64,000 bases of DNA from CBDAPU01 sp965198875 (GCA_965198875.1 CBDAPU010000001.1:744001-808000), one strand, 5' to 3'; positions 19,730 through 28,677 are shown, counted from the first letter of the stretch. Translations and numbers: made by a program. Notes: generated from the letters alone by a model not told the origin.

Positions 19730-21022
19730 ATGCCAGAGAACATTCCATCGAGTTTGGGTAAATATGAGATCAACGAGGAGATCAGCCGTGGCGATATGGG
19801 GATCGTCTACTTGGGGCATGATCCCTATATCAACCGGCCTGTTGCGATCAAAGTCGCCCTGGCTCAATCCTTAAATGATCCCGAGTACGGCGAGCGTTAT
19901 CGCAAGCTGTTTTTTAATGAGGCGCACACGGCCGGCATGCTGACGCACCCCAACATCATCGGTATTTATGATGCGGGCATAGATGAAGATACCTGTTATA
20001 TTGTGATGGAATATATCAAGGGCGGCGCTACGCTTAAAATGTTCACCCGCCCCGATAACCTGTTATCCATTGAGAAAGTCGTAGAAATCCTCTTCAAGTG
20101 CGCCAAGGCGCTGGATTATGCACACCAGCAAGGGGTGATACATCGTGATATCAAGCCGTCCAATATCCTGATCACCGAAGATCAAGACGTAAAAATCGGC
20201 GATTTCAGTATCGCCCACATAAACAAACCCGATGATACCCAAACTCAGCCGCAGGGGATCATGGGCTCCCCTAAATACATGTCGCCGGAGCAACTCAATG
20301 AAGATCGTATCACCCATCAGTCGGATCTGTTCTCATTGGGCATTCTCATGTATGAGTTATTGACCGGCCAACACCCTTTTGAAGCGGATAATTTCGCCCG
20401 CCTGGTCAATCGCATACTTAACGAAGAGCCGACGCCGATGCGGAACCTTAACCCCGATATCCCGGAAGGGTTGGAGCGCATCGTTCGCAAGGCCATGCAA
20501 AAATCCACAAAGGATCGTTACCGGATGGGGCTTAATCTCGCCTCGGAACTCAGCCGGGCTTTTGAGGCCCTGGAAGGGCCGGCGCAACACATCACCCTTG
20601 CGGAGAAATTCAATCTAATTAAAAAACTGGCGTTCTTTCACGGATTTCCCGATGCGGAGATCTGGGAGATCCTGCAGGCCAGCTCCTGGCAGGAACATCC
20701 GCCAGCACAAGACATCATTACAGAAGGTGAGCTGGATGATTGTTTCTATATCATCGTCAAGGGCAACGTCTGTGTGGAGAAGAACGAGAAAACCATCCGC
20801 TCTTTGCAGGCCGGAGATTGCTTTGGCGAAATGGGGTATCTGGCCAGGACAACACGCACGGCAACCATTGTATCCGCCGACAACATCGCATTGCTGAAGA
20901 TAAGCTCCACGGTGATCTCCCAGGTTTCCCTGAATTGCCAGGTGAGGTTCCTGAAGGTATTCCTGCGTACCCTCATCCATCGTCTGTCGACAACGACGGA
21001 GATCGCCTCCCAGGACACATAA
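19730..21022 (+). CDS. Serine/threonine protein kinase with C-terminal cyclic-nucleotide-binding domain (copy 2)
   Basis: This 430-residue paralogue of the kinase at 16652-17950 has the same two-domain architecture and can be laid against it residue by residue. Shared positions are Lys41, Glu64, HRDIKPSN (138-145), DFS in place of DFG (158-160), and FGEMGYLARTTRTATI (365-380) with Arg376. The glycine loop is SRGDMGIVY instead of GRGSMGAVY. No membrane segment or signal peptide is present. The stop codon lies inside a 14-bp tandem duplication, followed by a strong hairpin shared with the convergent TonB receptor gene. The shared replacement of the DFG glycine in both copies suggests it is ancestral to the pair rather than damage. 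Confidence 0.9.
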   Translation: MPENIPSSLGKYEINEEISRGDMGIVYLGHDPYINRPVAIKVALAQSLNDPEYGERYRKLFFNEAHTAGMLTHPNIIGIYDAGIDEDTCYIVMEYIKGGATLKMFTRPDNLLSIEKVVEILFKCAKALDYAHQQGVIHRDIKPSNILITEDQDVKIGDFSIAHINKPDDTQTQPQGIMGSPKYMSPEQLNEDRITHQSDLFSLGILMYELLTGQHPFEADNFARLVNRILNEEPTPMRNLNPDIPEGLERIVRKAMQKSTKDRYRMGLNLASELSRAFEALEGPAQHITLAEKFNLIKKLAFFHGFPDAEIWEILQASSWQEHPPAQDIITEGELDDCFYIIVKGNVCVEKNEKTIRSLQAGDCFGEMGYLARTTRTATIVSADNIALLKISSTVISQVSLNCQVRFLKVFLRTLIHRLSTTTEIASQDT

Positions 21023-21040
21023 ACAAGGACACATAAACAA
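21013..21040. repeat. 14-bp tandem duplication at the end of kinase copy 2
   Basis: GGACACATAAACAA occurs twice back to back (21013-21026 and 21027-21040). The kinase stop codon TAA is in the first unit. The second unit looks like a recent slippage duplication and has no coding consequence. Confidence 0.9.
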
Positions 21041-21074
21041 AAAACCGCCTGTGGCGGAGAACACCGGCGGTTTT
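21041..21074. terminator. Bidirectional hairpin terminator
   Basis: AAAACCGCC (21041-21049) pairs perfectly with GGCGGTTTT (21066-21074). A-rich and T-rich flanks fall on both sides, so it can serve kinase copy 2 on the plus strand and the TonB-dependent receptor gene, whose stop is at 21090, on the minus strand. Confidence 0.8.
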
Positions 21075-21089
21075 CCGTGCCTCGGATGT

Positions 21090-23573
21090 TTAGAAGCGAT
21101 ATGCCGCCTCTATGGCGTATGTCCTCGGCGTGCCCAATACACAGCGTTGCATCCCACCCATCCCGCCGCCTGTGTTTGGATCAACCAATCCCAGCGTTGT
21201 GCCAATGGGTTGGTTGAAGATGGCCTGGCAGTAACCCTCATCAAATACGTTGCGTACAAATGCGGACAACTCCCAACCCGCACCCTGACTACGGACGCCA
21301 AGCCGGGCATTCACCGTCTCATAGCCTGATTGCACGGACTGTGGGTTATTGTTGGTCTCTGCCCCAACATTTTGACTGCTGACGTACTGGAACTCACCGC
21401 GCACATACCAATCCAGCGCATAACCGGGGATGGCGTTGGTATACTCGCCCATCAGGGATAACTGCCATTTGGGCGAGAAGTGGTTGCGTGTCCCGGTCAG
21501 ATCCTGTGGCGGCACGGGAACGGGCGGCATACCGGCGCGCAGTAACACCCTGTTTTGGGCCTGGTTAACGGCAACAGCGGCGGGCAAATTGGTCGCGTTG
21601 GGGAAGCTGTCGAACTCAGAGTCCAGATAACTCAGGCCCATTACGCCAAAGAATTGTGCCGTGGGCCTGAACTGCACATCCAGCTCCACACCCTGCTGGG
21701 TTAGCTCACCGGCGTTTCGTACCAGAAAGTTCACACCATCAAATTGGCGCGACTGGAAATTATCGATCTTGGTGCGAAATAACGTTAAGTTGGCGGTCAC
21801 GGTGTTATTCCATAAAGCGCTCTTCAGGCCCAGCTCGTAGTTATCGACCTTCTCTGAATCAAACACCCGGGAGGCATCGCTCATGAGGCCGATGGAGTTC
21901 AGTCCGTCCGAGTTAAAACCGCCGGACTTAAAGCCGGTTGATACAGAGCCAAAGAGCATCACATCATCGGTCATGTCATAACTGAGGTTGAGCATCCAGG
22001 TGATCTCCTCTTCACTGAAATCCAGATCCGGGGCTGTCTCCCCTGCACGTATATCCAGCCCGAAGGGATTGTTTGGAAAGGCGAACGGCGCAACGATGGG
22101 ATTGTTGATGACGCTGGTGAAACTGCCTGACTTGTCGTCTTTCGTCCAGCGAAGGCCGCCGGTGATGCGTACTTGATCGCTGGCATGGAATGTCAACTGC
22201 CCAAAGAGTGCATAGCTTTTTAATGACTGGCCAAACTCGGTATCAACCGCCCCCTCCTGGTCATTGCTCGCACAAAGCATGTTCGCAAAGGCACCCGATG
22301 CTGGTGCTGAAGCAATCATGCCGGCCCGGGCGACGCTTAATTGCACCAGGTTGCCGGCGGCATTACAAAAATTAACGCCGAGATCGAAGTTTTGATCGAT
22401 GGTGTAGTCCTCATCGTAGTAATAAAACCCGCCAATGTATTCAACGCGACCACCGGTGGGCGAGATGAGTTGTAACTCTTGTGAGAAGGTCTCCACATCA
22501 TAACGGGTGACACGGTTAAACAGATCGGCGGGCAGTCTTAATGCGGATTCAAAATTATCGTTTTTCCAGTCTCTAAATGCGGTAATCGAGCGCACGGTGT
22601 GTTCGCCCAAAGACCAGTTAATATCGCCGGCGATACCCCACTGGGCGTCATCGGCGTTATCACGGTGGTCCTGGTTCACCTCATAGTCAAAGCCGTCAGT
22701 CGACTCCGGCTCCGGCCCTGTCGGCCTAAAAGGCCCGGTGGGCGAGAGCACGGCACGCAGTGTCTGTGAGTATTCTGGCAAGAAGGCGTCATCAATGACC
22801 TCAATGATGCTGTTCTGGTTCTCAACTTCTGAGTAGTCCACAGTCAATGTGGCCTCTATGTTCTCACTGGGGGCAAAATACAGCTTGCCGCGCACGGCGA
22901 TGTCTTTCCAGTCGCCAAACTCATCATCATTGCCGAGTTCGGTGAAGGTGTTATCGCCGTATCCACCGCGGTCCATATAATGAAATGACAGCCGGGCGGC
23001 CAGGTTTTCACTGAGCCCGCCACTTGCGGCGCCCTGTATCCTGGCCGCATTAAAGCTGCCGTAGCTGGCGCGTATCGTGGCTTGCCTTTCCTCGGCGGGT
23101 TTTTTTGTGCGAATGTTCAATGCGCCCATGGACGCATTACGGCCAAACAACGTGCCTTGCGGGCCGCGCAGCACTTCCACCATCTCAAGATCGGTGAGGC
23201 TGCCGACGACCGATGAGGGGCGAGGATAGTAAACACCATCGATGAAGACCGCCACACTCGGCTCAATGCCACTGTTACCCACAGAGCCGACGCCACGCAT
23301 AACGATGCGGTTGTTTGCGACCTGGCTGGATTGAGCCAACGTCAGGTTTGGGGTATAGGCGCTGAGTTGCTGGAGATTGTCTATGCCGGAGTCTTGCATA
23401 AAATCACCGGAGAACGTGGAGATGGAGATCGGCACATCCTGTACGTCCTCGGCGCGCTTTTGCGCCGTGACCACGACCTCTTCTATCTGCGCCTGTGACC
23501 AGGGCGAGAGGGTGAACGATAAAAAGAACATGGAAACAACCGAAACCCTAAGGAAAGCATGGCTGTATGGCAT
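21090..23573 (-). CDS. TonB-dependent outer-membrane receptor
   Basis: This 827-residue protein is a TonB-dependent receptor. It has a signal peptide (core VSVVSMFFLSFTLSPWSQAQ), a TonB box (IEEVVVTAQKR), a plug domain with VRG-like IVMRGVGS and EVLRGPQGTLFGRNA, then a long beta-barrel ending in a terminal aromatic residue (IEAAYRF). It belongs to the large group of receptors typical of marine and environmental proteobacteria; the ligand cannot be told from sequence. The track-length frame starts at a TTG, but ATG at 23573 is preferred because a GGGGG site lies 8 bases upstream. No TonB/ExbB or siderophore genes lie nearby. Confidence 0.93.
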   Translation of the reverse strand: MPYSHAFLRVSVVSMFFLSFTLSPWSQAQIEEVVVTAQKRAEDVQDVPISISTFSGDFMQDSGIDNLQQLSAYTPNLTLAQSSQVANNRIVMRGVGSVGNSGIEPSVAVFIDGVYYPRPSSVVGSLTDLEMVEVLRGPQGTLFGRNASMGALNIRTKKPAEERQATIRASYGSFNAARIQGAASGGLSENLAARLSFHYMDRGGYGDNTFTELGNDDEFGDWKDIAVRGKLYFAPSENIEATLTVDYSEVENQNSIIEVIDDAFLPEYSQTLRAVLSPTGPFRPTGPEPESTDGFDYEVNQDHRDNADDAQWGIAGDINWSLGEHTVRSITAFRDWKNDNFESALRLPADLFNRVTRYDVETFSQELQLISPTGGRVEYIGGFYYYDEDYTIDQNFDLGVNFCNAAGNLVQLSVARAGMIASAPASGAFANMLCASNDQEGAVDTEFGQSLKSYALFGQLTFHASDQVRITGGLRWTKDDKSGSFTSVINNPIVAPFAFPNNPFGLDIRAGETAPDLDFSEEEITWMLNLSYDMTDDVMLFGSVSTGFKSGGFNSDGLNSIGLMSDASRVFDSEKVDNYELGLKSALWNNTVTANLTLFRTKIDNFQSRQFDGVNFLVRNAGELTQQGVELDVQFRPTAQFFGVMGLSYLDSEFDSFPNATNLPAAVAVNQAQNRVLLRAGMPPVPVPPQDLTGTRNHFSPKWQLSLMGEYTNAIPGYALDWYVRGEFQYVSSQNVGAETNNNPQSVQSGYETVNARLGVRSQGAGWELSAFVRNVFDEGYCQAIFNQPIGTTLGLVDPNTGGGMGGMQRCVLGTPRTYAIEAAYRF

Positions 23574-23687
23574 CTGCATAACCCCCAATTACTATCGTGA
23601 TGGTAAATTAACGACAAATCTGATCTGCGCTTAAATATAGCACAGTCTAACGAATTCGTATTTTTAATCCAGTCGACTGATAATCTG

Positions 23688-23704
23688 ATAGGGTTCGAAC
23701 CTAT
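23688..23704. promoter_or_regulatory. Imperfect palindrome between receptor and photolyase genes
   Basis: ATAGGGTTCGAACCTAT is a near-perfect palindrome (ATAGG / TTCGAA core / CCTAT with one extra G) in the divergent gap, 27 bases before the photolyase start. It could be an operator. It also resembles a tRNA T-loop by chance. Confidence 0.25.
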
Positions 23705-23730
23705 TGAAAAGCAAAAACTTAAGATCCGCC

Positions 23731-25167
23731 ATGCCTGACATCAGCATTATGTGGTTTCGGCGCGACTTGCGCCTCGCCGATAACCCGGCGCTGTTCTATG
23801 CCTGTAAAGCCGGCGGGGCGGTCATTCCCGTCTATATTCATCATGCCGATGATAAAGACCCCTGGCGCACCGGCGCCGCCGGCAAAGTCTGGTTGCATCA
23901 TTCATTGCATGCACTGACCGCCGATCTCGCACTCACCGGTGCGCCGTTGATCTTAAGAGAAGGCGAGCCCGAGCGGGTGATAAAGGCGCTGATAAAAGAG
24001 ACGGGCGCCAGCCGTGTTCTCTGGAACCGCCTGTATGAGCCTCAAGCCATCAAACGGGATAGCGGGATTGAAAAGCGCCTGAAAGCGCAGGGGATAGAAG
24101 TTGGCACGTTTAATGGCGCATTGTTGAATGAGCCGCATGAGATCGGCAACAAACAGGGCGGCCCCTTCAAGGTCTTCACCCCGTTTTGGCGCTATTGCCA
24201 GAGCAAAGCGCCGCCATCGGCGCCGTATCCTTCGGTGAGGAAACTCAAGGCATTTCCCGGGAAGCTGGAGAGCGAAACCATCGACGGGCTTGGCCTCTTA
24301 CCCCGACTGAGCTGGCATCACACCATCAGCACAAACTGGCGGGCCGGTCATGCCGCCGCACAGACACAATTAAACCGGTTTATCGAATCGGCCATGGAAC
24401 ACTACCGGGAGCGCCGCGATTACCCGGGGGATGCGGGTGTGTCCAGGCTGTCCCCATATTTGCATTTTGGCGAGATCAGTGCGCGCCAGATCTGGCGTCA
24501 GATTGTGGGTAATGAGCAAACCCGTGGTCATCTTGCCCCAAAAGCGCCAGCGATGGCCTATCTTCGCCAACTCTACTGGCGTGAGTTTGCATACCATCTG
24601 CTATTTCATTTTCCAAAGACAATGGACGAGCCGTTGTATGAAAAATACAGCCGTTTCCCCTGGCGAGAGAATGAGAGCCATCTGAGGGCCTGGCAGCAGG
24701 GCAAAACCGGCTATCCTATCGTCGATGCCGGGATGCGTGAGCTTTGGCATAGCGGCTGGATGCACAATCGGGTGCGTATGATCACCGCCTCTTTTCTGGT
24801 GAAAGACCTGCTCATCCACTGGCGGGAAGGGGCGCAGTGGTTCTGGGATACCCTGGTGGATGCGGACCTGGCGAACAACACCCTGGGTTGGCAGTGGGTA
24901 GCCGGTTGCGGCGCCGATGCAGCGCCTTATTTTCGCATATTCAATCCGCTGAGACAGTCGGAGCGGTTTGACGCAGAGGGGACCTATCTCAGGAGATGGT
25001 TGCCGGAGCTGGCGAGGCTTGATAACACATGCATACACAAACCCTGGCGGGCGTCGGCGGATGTACTGGCGGCAGCCGGTATTACCCTGGGGCAGACCTA
25101 TCCTGAGCCCATTGTTGATCACAAAGTGGCGAGAGAGAGGGCCTTGCAGGCTTTAAGGGAGATCTAA
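23731..25167 (+). CDS. phrB: Deoxyribodipyrimidine photolyase
   Basis: This 478-residue protein is a class I CPD photolyase, which repairs UV-induced pyrimidine dimers in light using FAD and an antenna cofactor. The N-terminal Rossmann domain begins IMWFRRDLRLADNPAL. The FAD domain carries GWMHNRVRMITASFLVKDLL and the signature DADLANNTLGWQWVAGCG. The ATG at 23731 is used instead of an upstream TTG because family members start immediately before this motif. It is divergent from the TonB receptor and followed by a ~245 bp gap before tRNA-Arg. Confidence 0.95.
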   Translation: MPDISIMWFRRDLRLADNPALFYACKAGGAVIPVYIHHADDKDPWRTGAAGKVWLHHSLHALTADLALTGAPLILREGEPERVIKALIKETGASRVLWNRLYEPQAIKRDSGIEKRLKAQGIEVGTFNGALLNEPHEIGNKQGGPFKVFTPFWRYCQSKAPPSAPYPSVRKLKAFPGKLESETIDGLGLLPRLSWHHTISTNWRAGHAAAQTQLNRFIESAMEHYRERRDYPGDAGVSRLSPYLHFGEISARQIWRQIVGNEQTRGHLAPKAPAMAYLRQLYWREFAYHLLFHFPKTMDEPLYEKYSRFPWRENESHLRAWQQGKTGYPIVDAGMRELWHSGWMHNRVRMITASFLVKDLLIHWREGAQWFWDTLVDADLANNTLGWQWVAGCGADAAPYFRIFNPLRQSERFDAEGTYLRRWLPELARLDNTCIHKPWRASADVLAAAGITLGQTYPEPIVDHKVARERALQALREI

Positions 25168-25264
25168 CATTGCTTAATCTCGCATCCCTTATCCATGACC
25201 TGCGAGCAACACATGTGCATGCGTGTGCCGAGGTTAAGTTTGCACCGCCCCTGTGATCTGACGA

Positions 25265-25349
25265 CCCGCCTGACACGGGGGCATCGTACTCTAGCTCGGA
25301 TAACTGATTGTGTAGATCGGATCTGAATTCCCCCGCCTGACACGGGGGC
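25265..25349. repeat. Pair of 18-bp direct repeats
   Basis: CCCGCCTGACACGGGGGC occurs at 25265-25282 and again at 25332-25349, 67 bases apart start to start. Each copy has a short C-run facing a G-run, so each could fold into a small hairpin. The pair lies between phrB and tRNA-Arg, in a region without genes. Its origin is unknown; two copies are too few for a CRISPR array. Confidence 0.8.
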
Positions 25350-25411
25350 GTCACACCCCTCATCCTTAGCTCCATAGATGGGACGGCTTGTAAACAGATC
25401 CCGCCCTCATC

Positions 25412-25488
25412 TGGCGCCCTGAAGAGGATTCGAACCTCTGACCTTCCGCTTAGGAGGCGGACGCTCTATCCATCTGAGCTACCAGGGC
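25412..25488 (-). tRNA. tRNA-Arg (anticodon CCU)
   Basis: The minus strand folds as a 77-nt tRNA. The acceptor starts GCCCTGG and ends TCAGGGC-G-CCA with the CCA encoded. The anticodon stem TCCGC/GCGGA holds loop CTCCTAA, giving anticodon CCU (AGG codons). The T-arm contains GGTTCGAATCC. A -10-like TACAAT lies about 30 bases upstream (25518-25523). Confidence 0.97.
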
Positions 25489-25816
25489 TTCGCTTGAAAA
25501 GCAAGTTCTTTAAGAGGATTGTACAATAAATCAAGGCCGGGTGAAGAGATGGGGCATGGCTCCCTGATCATATTCTTCGATTACTCGCCAAGCTGCTCGG
25601 CACCGATTAGAAGAGCGCCTGCCATTCTCTTAGGTGTTCTTTGTTGCGGCCTTGTAACTGGCTTTTCAATCTGTGCTAAAGCCGCCTGGCTGCGCCGGTT
25701 TTTCGGGCAGGTGGGGCGCCCCCCGGCCAGTGTCATAAAAGCATAAGGGTGATGATGAGAGATAACGGAGCTGTGCCGCCTCGCTAACCTCATAAGCGTA
25801 ATCTGTTATCATTGGT
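25489..25816. other. Gene-free interval between tRNA-Arg and arsS
   Basis: Open frames exist on both strands (25519-25746 plus, 25581-25793 minus), but neither has a recognisable family, a clear ribosome site or a consistent composition. Apart from the presumed tRNA promoter nothing else is supported here. Confidence 0.5.
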
Positions 25817-26782
25817 ATGATGCGAGAGACATTACCCTATCTTGAGCCCACTGATTTCCCCCCGTTAAACCGGGCAAACCTTCAGACCCTGCAAGTGAAC
25901 ATCGGCCTTGAATGCAACCAGGCCTGCCTGCATTGTCATACCGACAGCAACCCCCACCGCCGGGAAAAAATGGACAGGGCGCTCATTGAATTGATCATTG
26001 AGGTGCTCGATAAACGGGATATCCAAACCCTGGACGTGACCGGTGGGGCGCCGGAAATGCACCCTGATTTTAGATGGTTGGTGAGGGAAGCGAGAGATGT
26101 CGGCGTCCGGGTTATTGATCGGTGTAATTTAACCATACTGGAGCAGACCGGTTATGAAGATATGGCCGCGTTTCTGGCCGAGCAACAGGTAGAGATCATT
26201 GCATCACTGCCCTGTTATTCACAGGAAAACGTTGACCGACAGCGGGGTGACGGGGTTTTTAACGACAGCATCTCGGCATTGAAAAAATTAAATGCCCTCG
26301 GTTATGGCCAGAAGGATGGCCCTTTGAAGCTGAGTCTCATCTACAACCCCCAGGGGGCGAGATTGCCACCCTCCCAGGGGCCGTTGGAAGGGCAATATAA
26401 AAAGGCGTTATTTGATCATTTCGGCATCGTCTTTGACCATCTGTTTACCCTGTCCAATATGCCGATCAAACGGTTTGGCAGCATGCTTGTCTCTCAAGGA
26501 CAGTTTGATGATTATATACAGCTATTAAAAAGCGCCCACCAGGACGGCAATCTGGAAAACGTGATGTGCCGTAATCTGATCAGCGTGAACTGGCGGGGGC
26601 ATTTGTTCGATTGTGATTTTAATCAAATGCTGGGGTTGCGCCTGAGTAGTGCGGTTCGCTCCCAATACCATCTACAGGATTTATTGACTGACGACATGGC
26701 GAACCTGCCCATCACCGTGCGCGATCATTGCTACGGTTGTACGGCAGGGCAGGGTAGCAGTTGTGGCGGGGCGCTGTCCTGA
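25817..26782 (+). CDS. arsS: Arsenosugar biosynthesis radical SAM protein ArsS
   Basis: This 321-residue radical SAM protein matches ArsS, linked to synthesis of arsenosugars, probably by forming a 5'-deoxyadenosyl-arsenic intermediate from methylated arsenic. The cluster motif is CNQACLHC (CxxxCxxC, residues 34-41), followed by TGGAPEMHPDF. The C-terminal YGCTAGQGSSCGGAL cysteine cluster is characteristic of the family. It heads an operon of three overlapping genes that match the arsenosugar glycosyltransferase families, which strengthens the call. No arsM methyltransferase is in the window. Confidence 0.92.
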   Translation: MMRETLPYLEPTDFPPLNRANLQTLQVNIGLECNQACLHCHTDSNPHRREKMDRALIELIIEVLDKRDIQTLDVTGGAPEMHPDFRWLVREARDVGVRVIDRCNLTILEQTGYEDMAAFLAEQQVEIIASLPCYSQENVDRQRGDGVFNDSISALKKLNALGYGQKDGPLKLSLIYNPQGARLPPSQGPLEGQYKKALFDHFGIVFDHLFTLSNMPIKRFGSMLVSQGQFDDYIQLLKSAHQDGNLENVMCRNLISVNWRGHLFDCDFNQMLGLRLSSAVRSQYHLQDLLTDDMANLPITVRDHCYGCTAGQGSSCGGALS

Positions 26783-27456
26783 TGCAGAAATACTCGGTTA
26801 TCATCCCTGCCCTGAATGAGGCGAACTACATCGGCAAGACCCTGGACAGACTGCAAGCGGCCCGGGGCCGGGGGCATGAGATCATTGTTGTCGACGGCGG
26901 CAGCCTGGATCAGACCTGCGCGCTGGTGCAAAACCGCGTAGATAACATGCTACGCTCAACACCGGGGCGGGCAAGGCAGATGAATATCGGCGCACAGGCC
27001 GCCACTGGCGCGGTGTTGATATTCCTGCATGCGGACACGCTAGTGGATGATGATTTTGACGGCGCCCTTGATGCTATCGATGTAGAAGCCAATGGCTGGG
27101 GGCGATTTAAGGTGAGGTTATCGGGTGGGCGCTTTATCTACCGGTGCATTGAAACACTGATGAACATGCGCTCGCAACTCACCGCTATCGCCACTGGCGA
27201 TCAGGCGATTTTTGTCAATCGGACACTGTTTTTTCAGGTGGGCGGGTTTGCGGACATGCCATTGATGGAAGATATCGATCTATCCCGAAAACTCAGGAAA
27301 ATCGCCCCTCCCCGGTGCATGGATGAGACGGTCGTCACCTCTTCCCGACGCTGGGAGGAAAATGGCGTAGCCAGGACCATCTTCACCATGTGGAAGCTGC
27401 GATGCCTGTATGCCCTGGGATACGAGGCAAAGAAGTTAGCTCGGCAATATGATTAA
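26782..27456 (+). CDS. Arsenosugar-cluster GT2 glycosyltransferase (TIGR04283-type)
   Basis: This 224-residue GT2 protein starts QKYSVIIPALNEANYIGKTL, with the nucleotide-sugar binding HADTLVDDDF (DxD-like) and LMEDIDLSRKL. Its length and sequence fit the TIGR04283 family found beside arsS. The ATG overlaps the arsS stop by one base (TGATG), so translation is coupled. A TTG further upstream was rejected because it lies inside arsS and precedes the conserved start. The role in arsenosugar assembly is inferred from the context; the acceptor is unknown. Confidence 0.88.
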   Translation: MQKYSVIIPALNEANYIGKTLDRLQAARGRGHEIIVVDGGSLDQTCALVQNRVDNMLRSTPGRARQMNIGAQAATGAVLIFLHADTLVDDDFDGALDAIDVEANGWGRFKVRLSGGRFIYRCIETLMNMRSQLTAIATGDQAIFVNRTLFFQVGGFADMPLMEDIDLSRKLRKIAPPRCMDETVVTSSRRWEENGVARTIFTMWKLRCLYALGYEAKKLARQYD

Positions 27457-28069
27457 GAAAGACATCGCCCTGCTGATATTCGCCAAAACACCCATCCCGG
27501 GCAGCGTTAAAACCCGGCTTATTCCCGCCATCGGCGCATCAAGAGCAATGGAAACCTACATCTCCCTGCTGTTGCACAGTATTGAGACAGCGAGACGCTC
27601 ATCCATACATCATCTGGAGCTCTGGTGTAGCCCAACAACACAGTGTCAATTACTAAAGCAATATGCCGAGGACTTCATGCTCACCCTTAAAACCCAGTCA
27701 GGTGCGAGCCTGGGGGAGCGCATGTTCCATGCAATAGCGCAGACTTTGCAACACTGTGACAAGGTGTTGCTGATCGGTAGTGATTGTCCTCAGTTAAATG
27801 CAGCCGATCTGGAATTGGCGAGAGAGAAGCTAACACAGGGGCATGATGTTATCCTCGGGCCGACCCATGATGGCGGGTATTACCTGATTGGATTGAAAAA
27901 AGCATATCGACGGCTTTTTGATGAGATACAATGGGGCACGGAGAAGGTGTTGCAGGAGACCCGGGGCAGAGCAGGGCAGTTGGGGCTTACGTTATTCGAG
28001 CTGGAGAGAAAACATGATCTCGACCGCCCCCAGGATCTACAACACATGCAGGCACAATCACTTGCTTAA
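27449..28069 (+). CDS. TIGR04282/DUF2064 glycosyltransferase-like protein
   Basis: This 206-residue protein of the DUF2064 family begins DIALLIFAKTPIPGSVKTRL, typical of nucleotidyl/glycosyl transferase folds related to MobA and CofC. It also contains LLIGSDCPQLNAADLE and ILGPTHDGGYYLIGL. It overlaps the preceding gene by 8 bases and is the third member of the arsS operon, as in other arsenosugar loci. The biochemical step is not established; context is the main evidence for its role. Confidence 0.88.
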   Translation: MIKKDIALLIFAKTPIPGSVKTRLIPAIGASRAMETYISLLLHSIETARRSSIHHLELWCSPTTQCQLLKQYAEDFMLTLKTQSGASLGERMFHAIAQTLQHCDKVLLIGSDCPQLNAADLELAREKLTQGHDVILGPTHDGGYYLIGLKKAYRRLFDEIQWGTEKVLQETRGRAGQLGLTLFELERKHDLDRPQDLQHMQAQSLA

Positions 28070-28121
28070 AACCCCGCTCTTCTCATGTTCTTTACCGCTC
28101 GGTTAACTGATAACGATCACC

Positions 28122-28604
28122 ATGGTTAAAGTCCTGTTCGTTTGCATGGGTAATATCTGCCGCTCGCCGGGCGGTGAAGGCGTCTTTCAACACTATGTGG
28201 ATGAGCAGGGTTATGCCGATCTAATCCGGGTTGCCTCAGCCGGCACCACCGCCTATCACAGCGGCGCCCCGGCCGATCATCGCATGCGTGAAGCCGCCGG
28301 CAGACGTGGGTACACGCTTGCCTCCATCGCCCGGCAGGTTAGGCGGGCGGACATAGATGCATTTGATCTGATTGTGGCGATGGATCATGATAACTTAGCT
28401 GAGCTGCAGCGGTTAGCAAACGGCGTCAAGCCTCACATAACATTGCTGGGCAGTTTTATCGACCCGGCGCAGCCAGAGCCGGTGCCTGATCCCTATTATG
28501 GCGGGGCTGAGGGGTTTGAAAAAGTGCTGGATATGATCGAGACGGCTTGCCCCGGCATGTTTGCTCACTGCAAGGCGCTCCTGGAAGCGCCGGGACACGA
28601 CTGA
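28122..28604 (+). CDS. Low-molecular-weight protein tyrosine phosphatase
   Basis: This 160-residue protein is an LMW-PTP. The P-loop VCMGNICRS has nucleophile Cys8 and Arg14 (CX5R), and the general-acid loop is PDPYYGG. It dephosphorylates tyrosine-phosphorylated proteins or small acyl/aryl phosphates in the cytoplasm. It follows the arsenosugar operon on the same strand after 52 bases. Because thioredoxin-type arsenate reductases evolved from this fold, an arsenic role is conceivable. However, the DPYYG motif and length favour a phosphatase. Confidence 0.9.
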   Translation: MVKVLFVCMGNICRSPGGEGVFQHYVDEQGYADLIRVASAGTTAYHSGAPADHRMREAAGRRGYTLASIARQVRRADIDAFDLIVAMDHDNLAELQRLANGVKPHITLLGSFIDPAQPEPVPDPYYGGAEGFEKVLDMIETACPGMFAHCKALLEAPGHD

Positions 28605-28677
28605 AAGCCGGTGTGGAAAAAGCGATCACCGAGGCAACCGCTAAAGCCCCTCGTGCCCTTTACATCTTGATCACCGA

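Noticed and set aside
25265..25349. CRISPR mini-array
   Set aside because: Only two 18-bp copies with a 49-base separation and no cas genes nearby; the cas9 locus is 38 kb away.
25581..25793. 70-codon minus-strand frame between tRNA-Arg and arsS
   Set aside because: No family, start signal or consistent coding character.
28122..28604. Arsenate reductase (thioredoxin-linked ArsC) for the gene after the arsenosugar operon
   Set aside because: The C8-R14 P-loop and DPYYGG loop fit a tyrosine phosphatase, and the extra redox cysteine pair expected in arsenate reductases was not seen.
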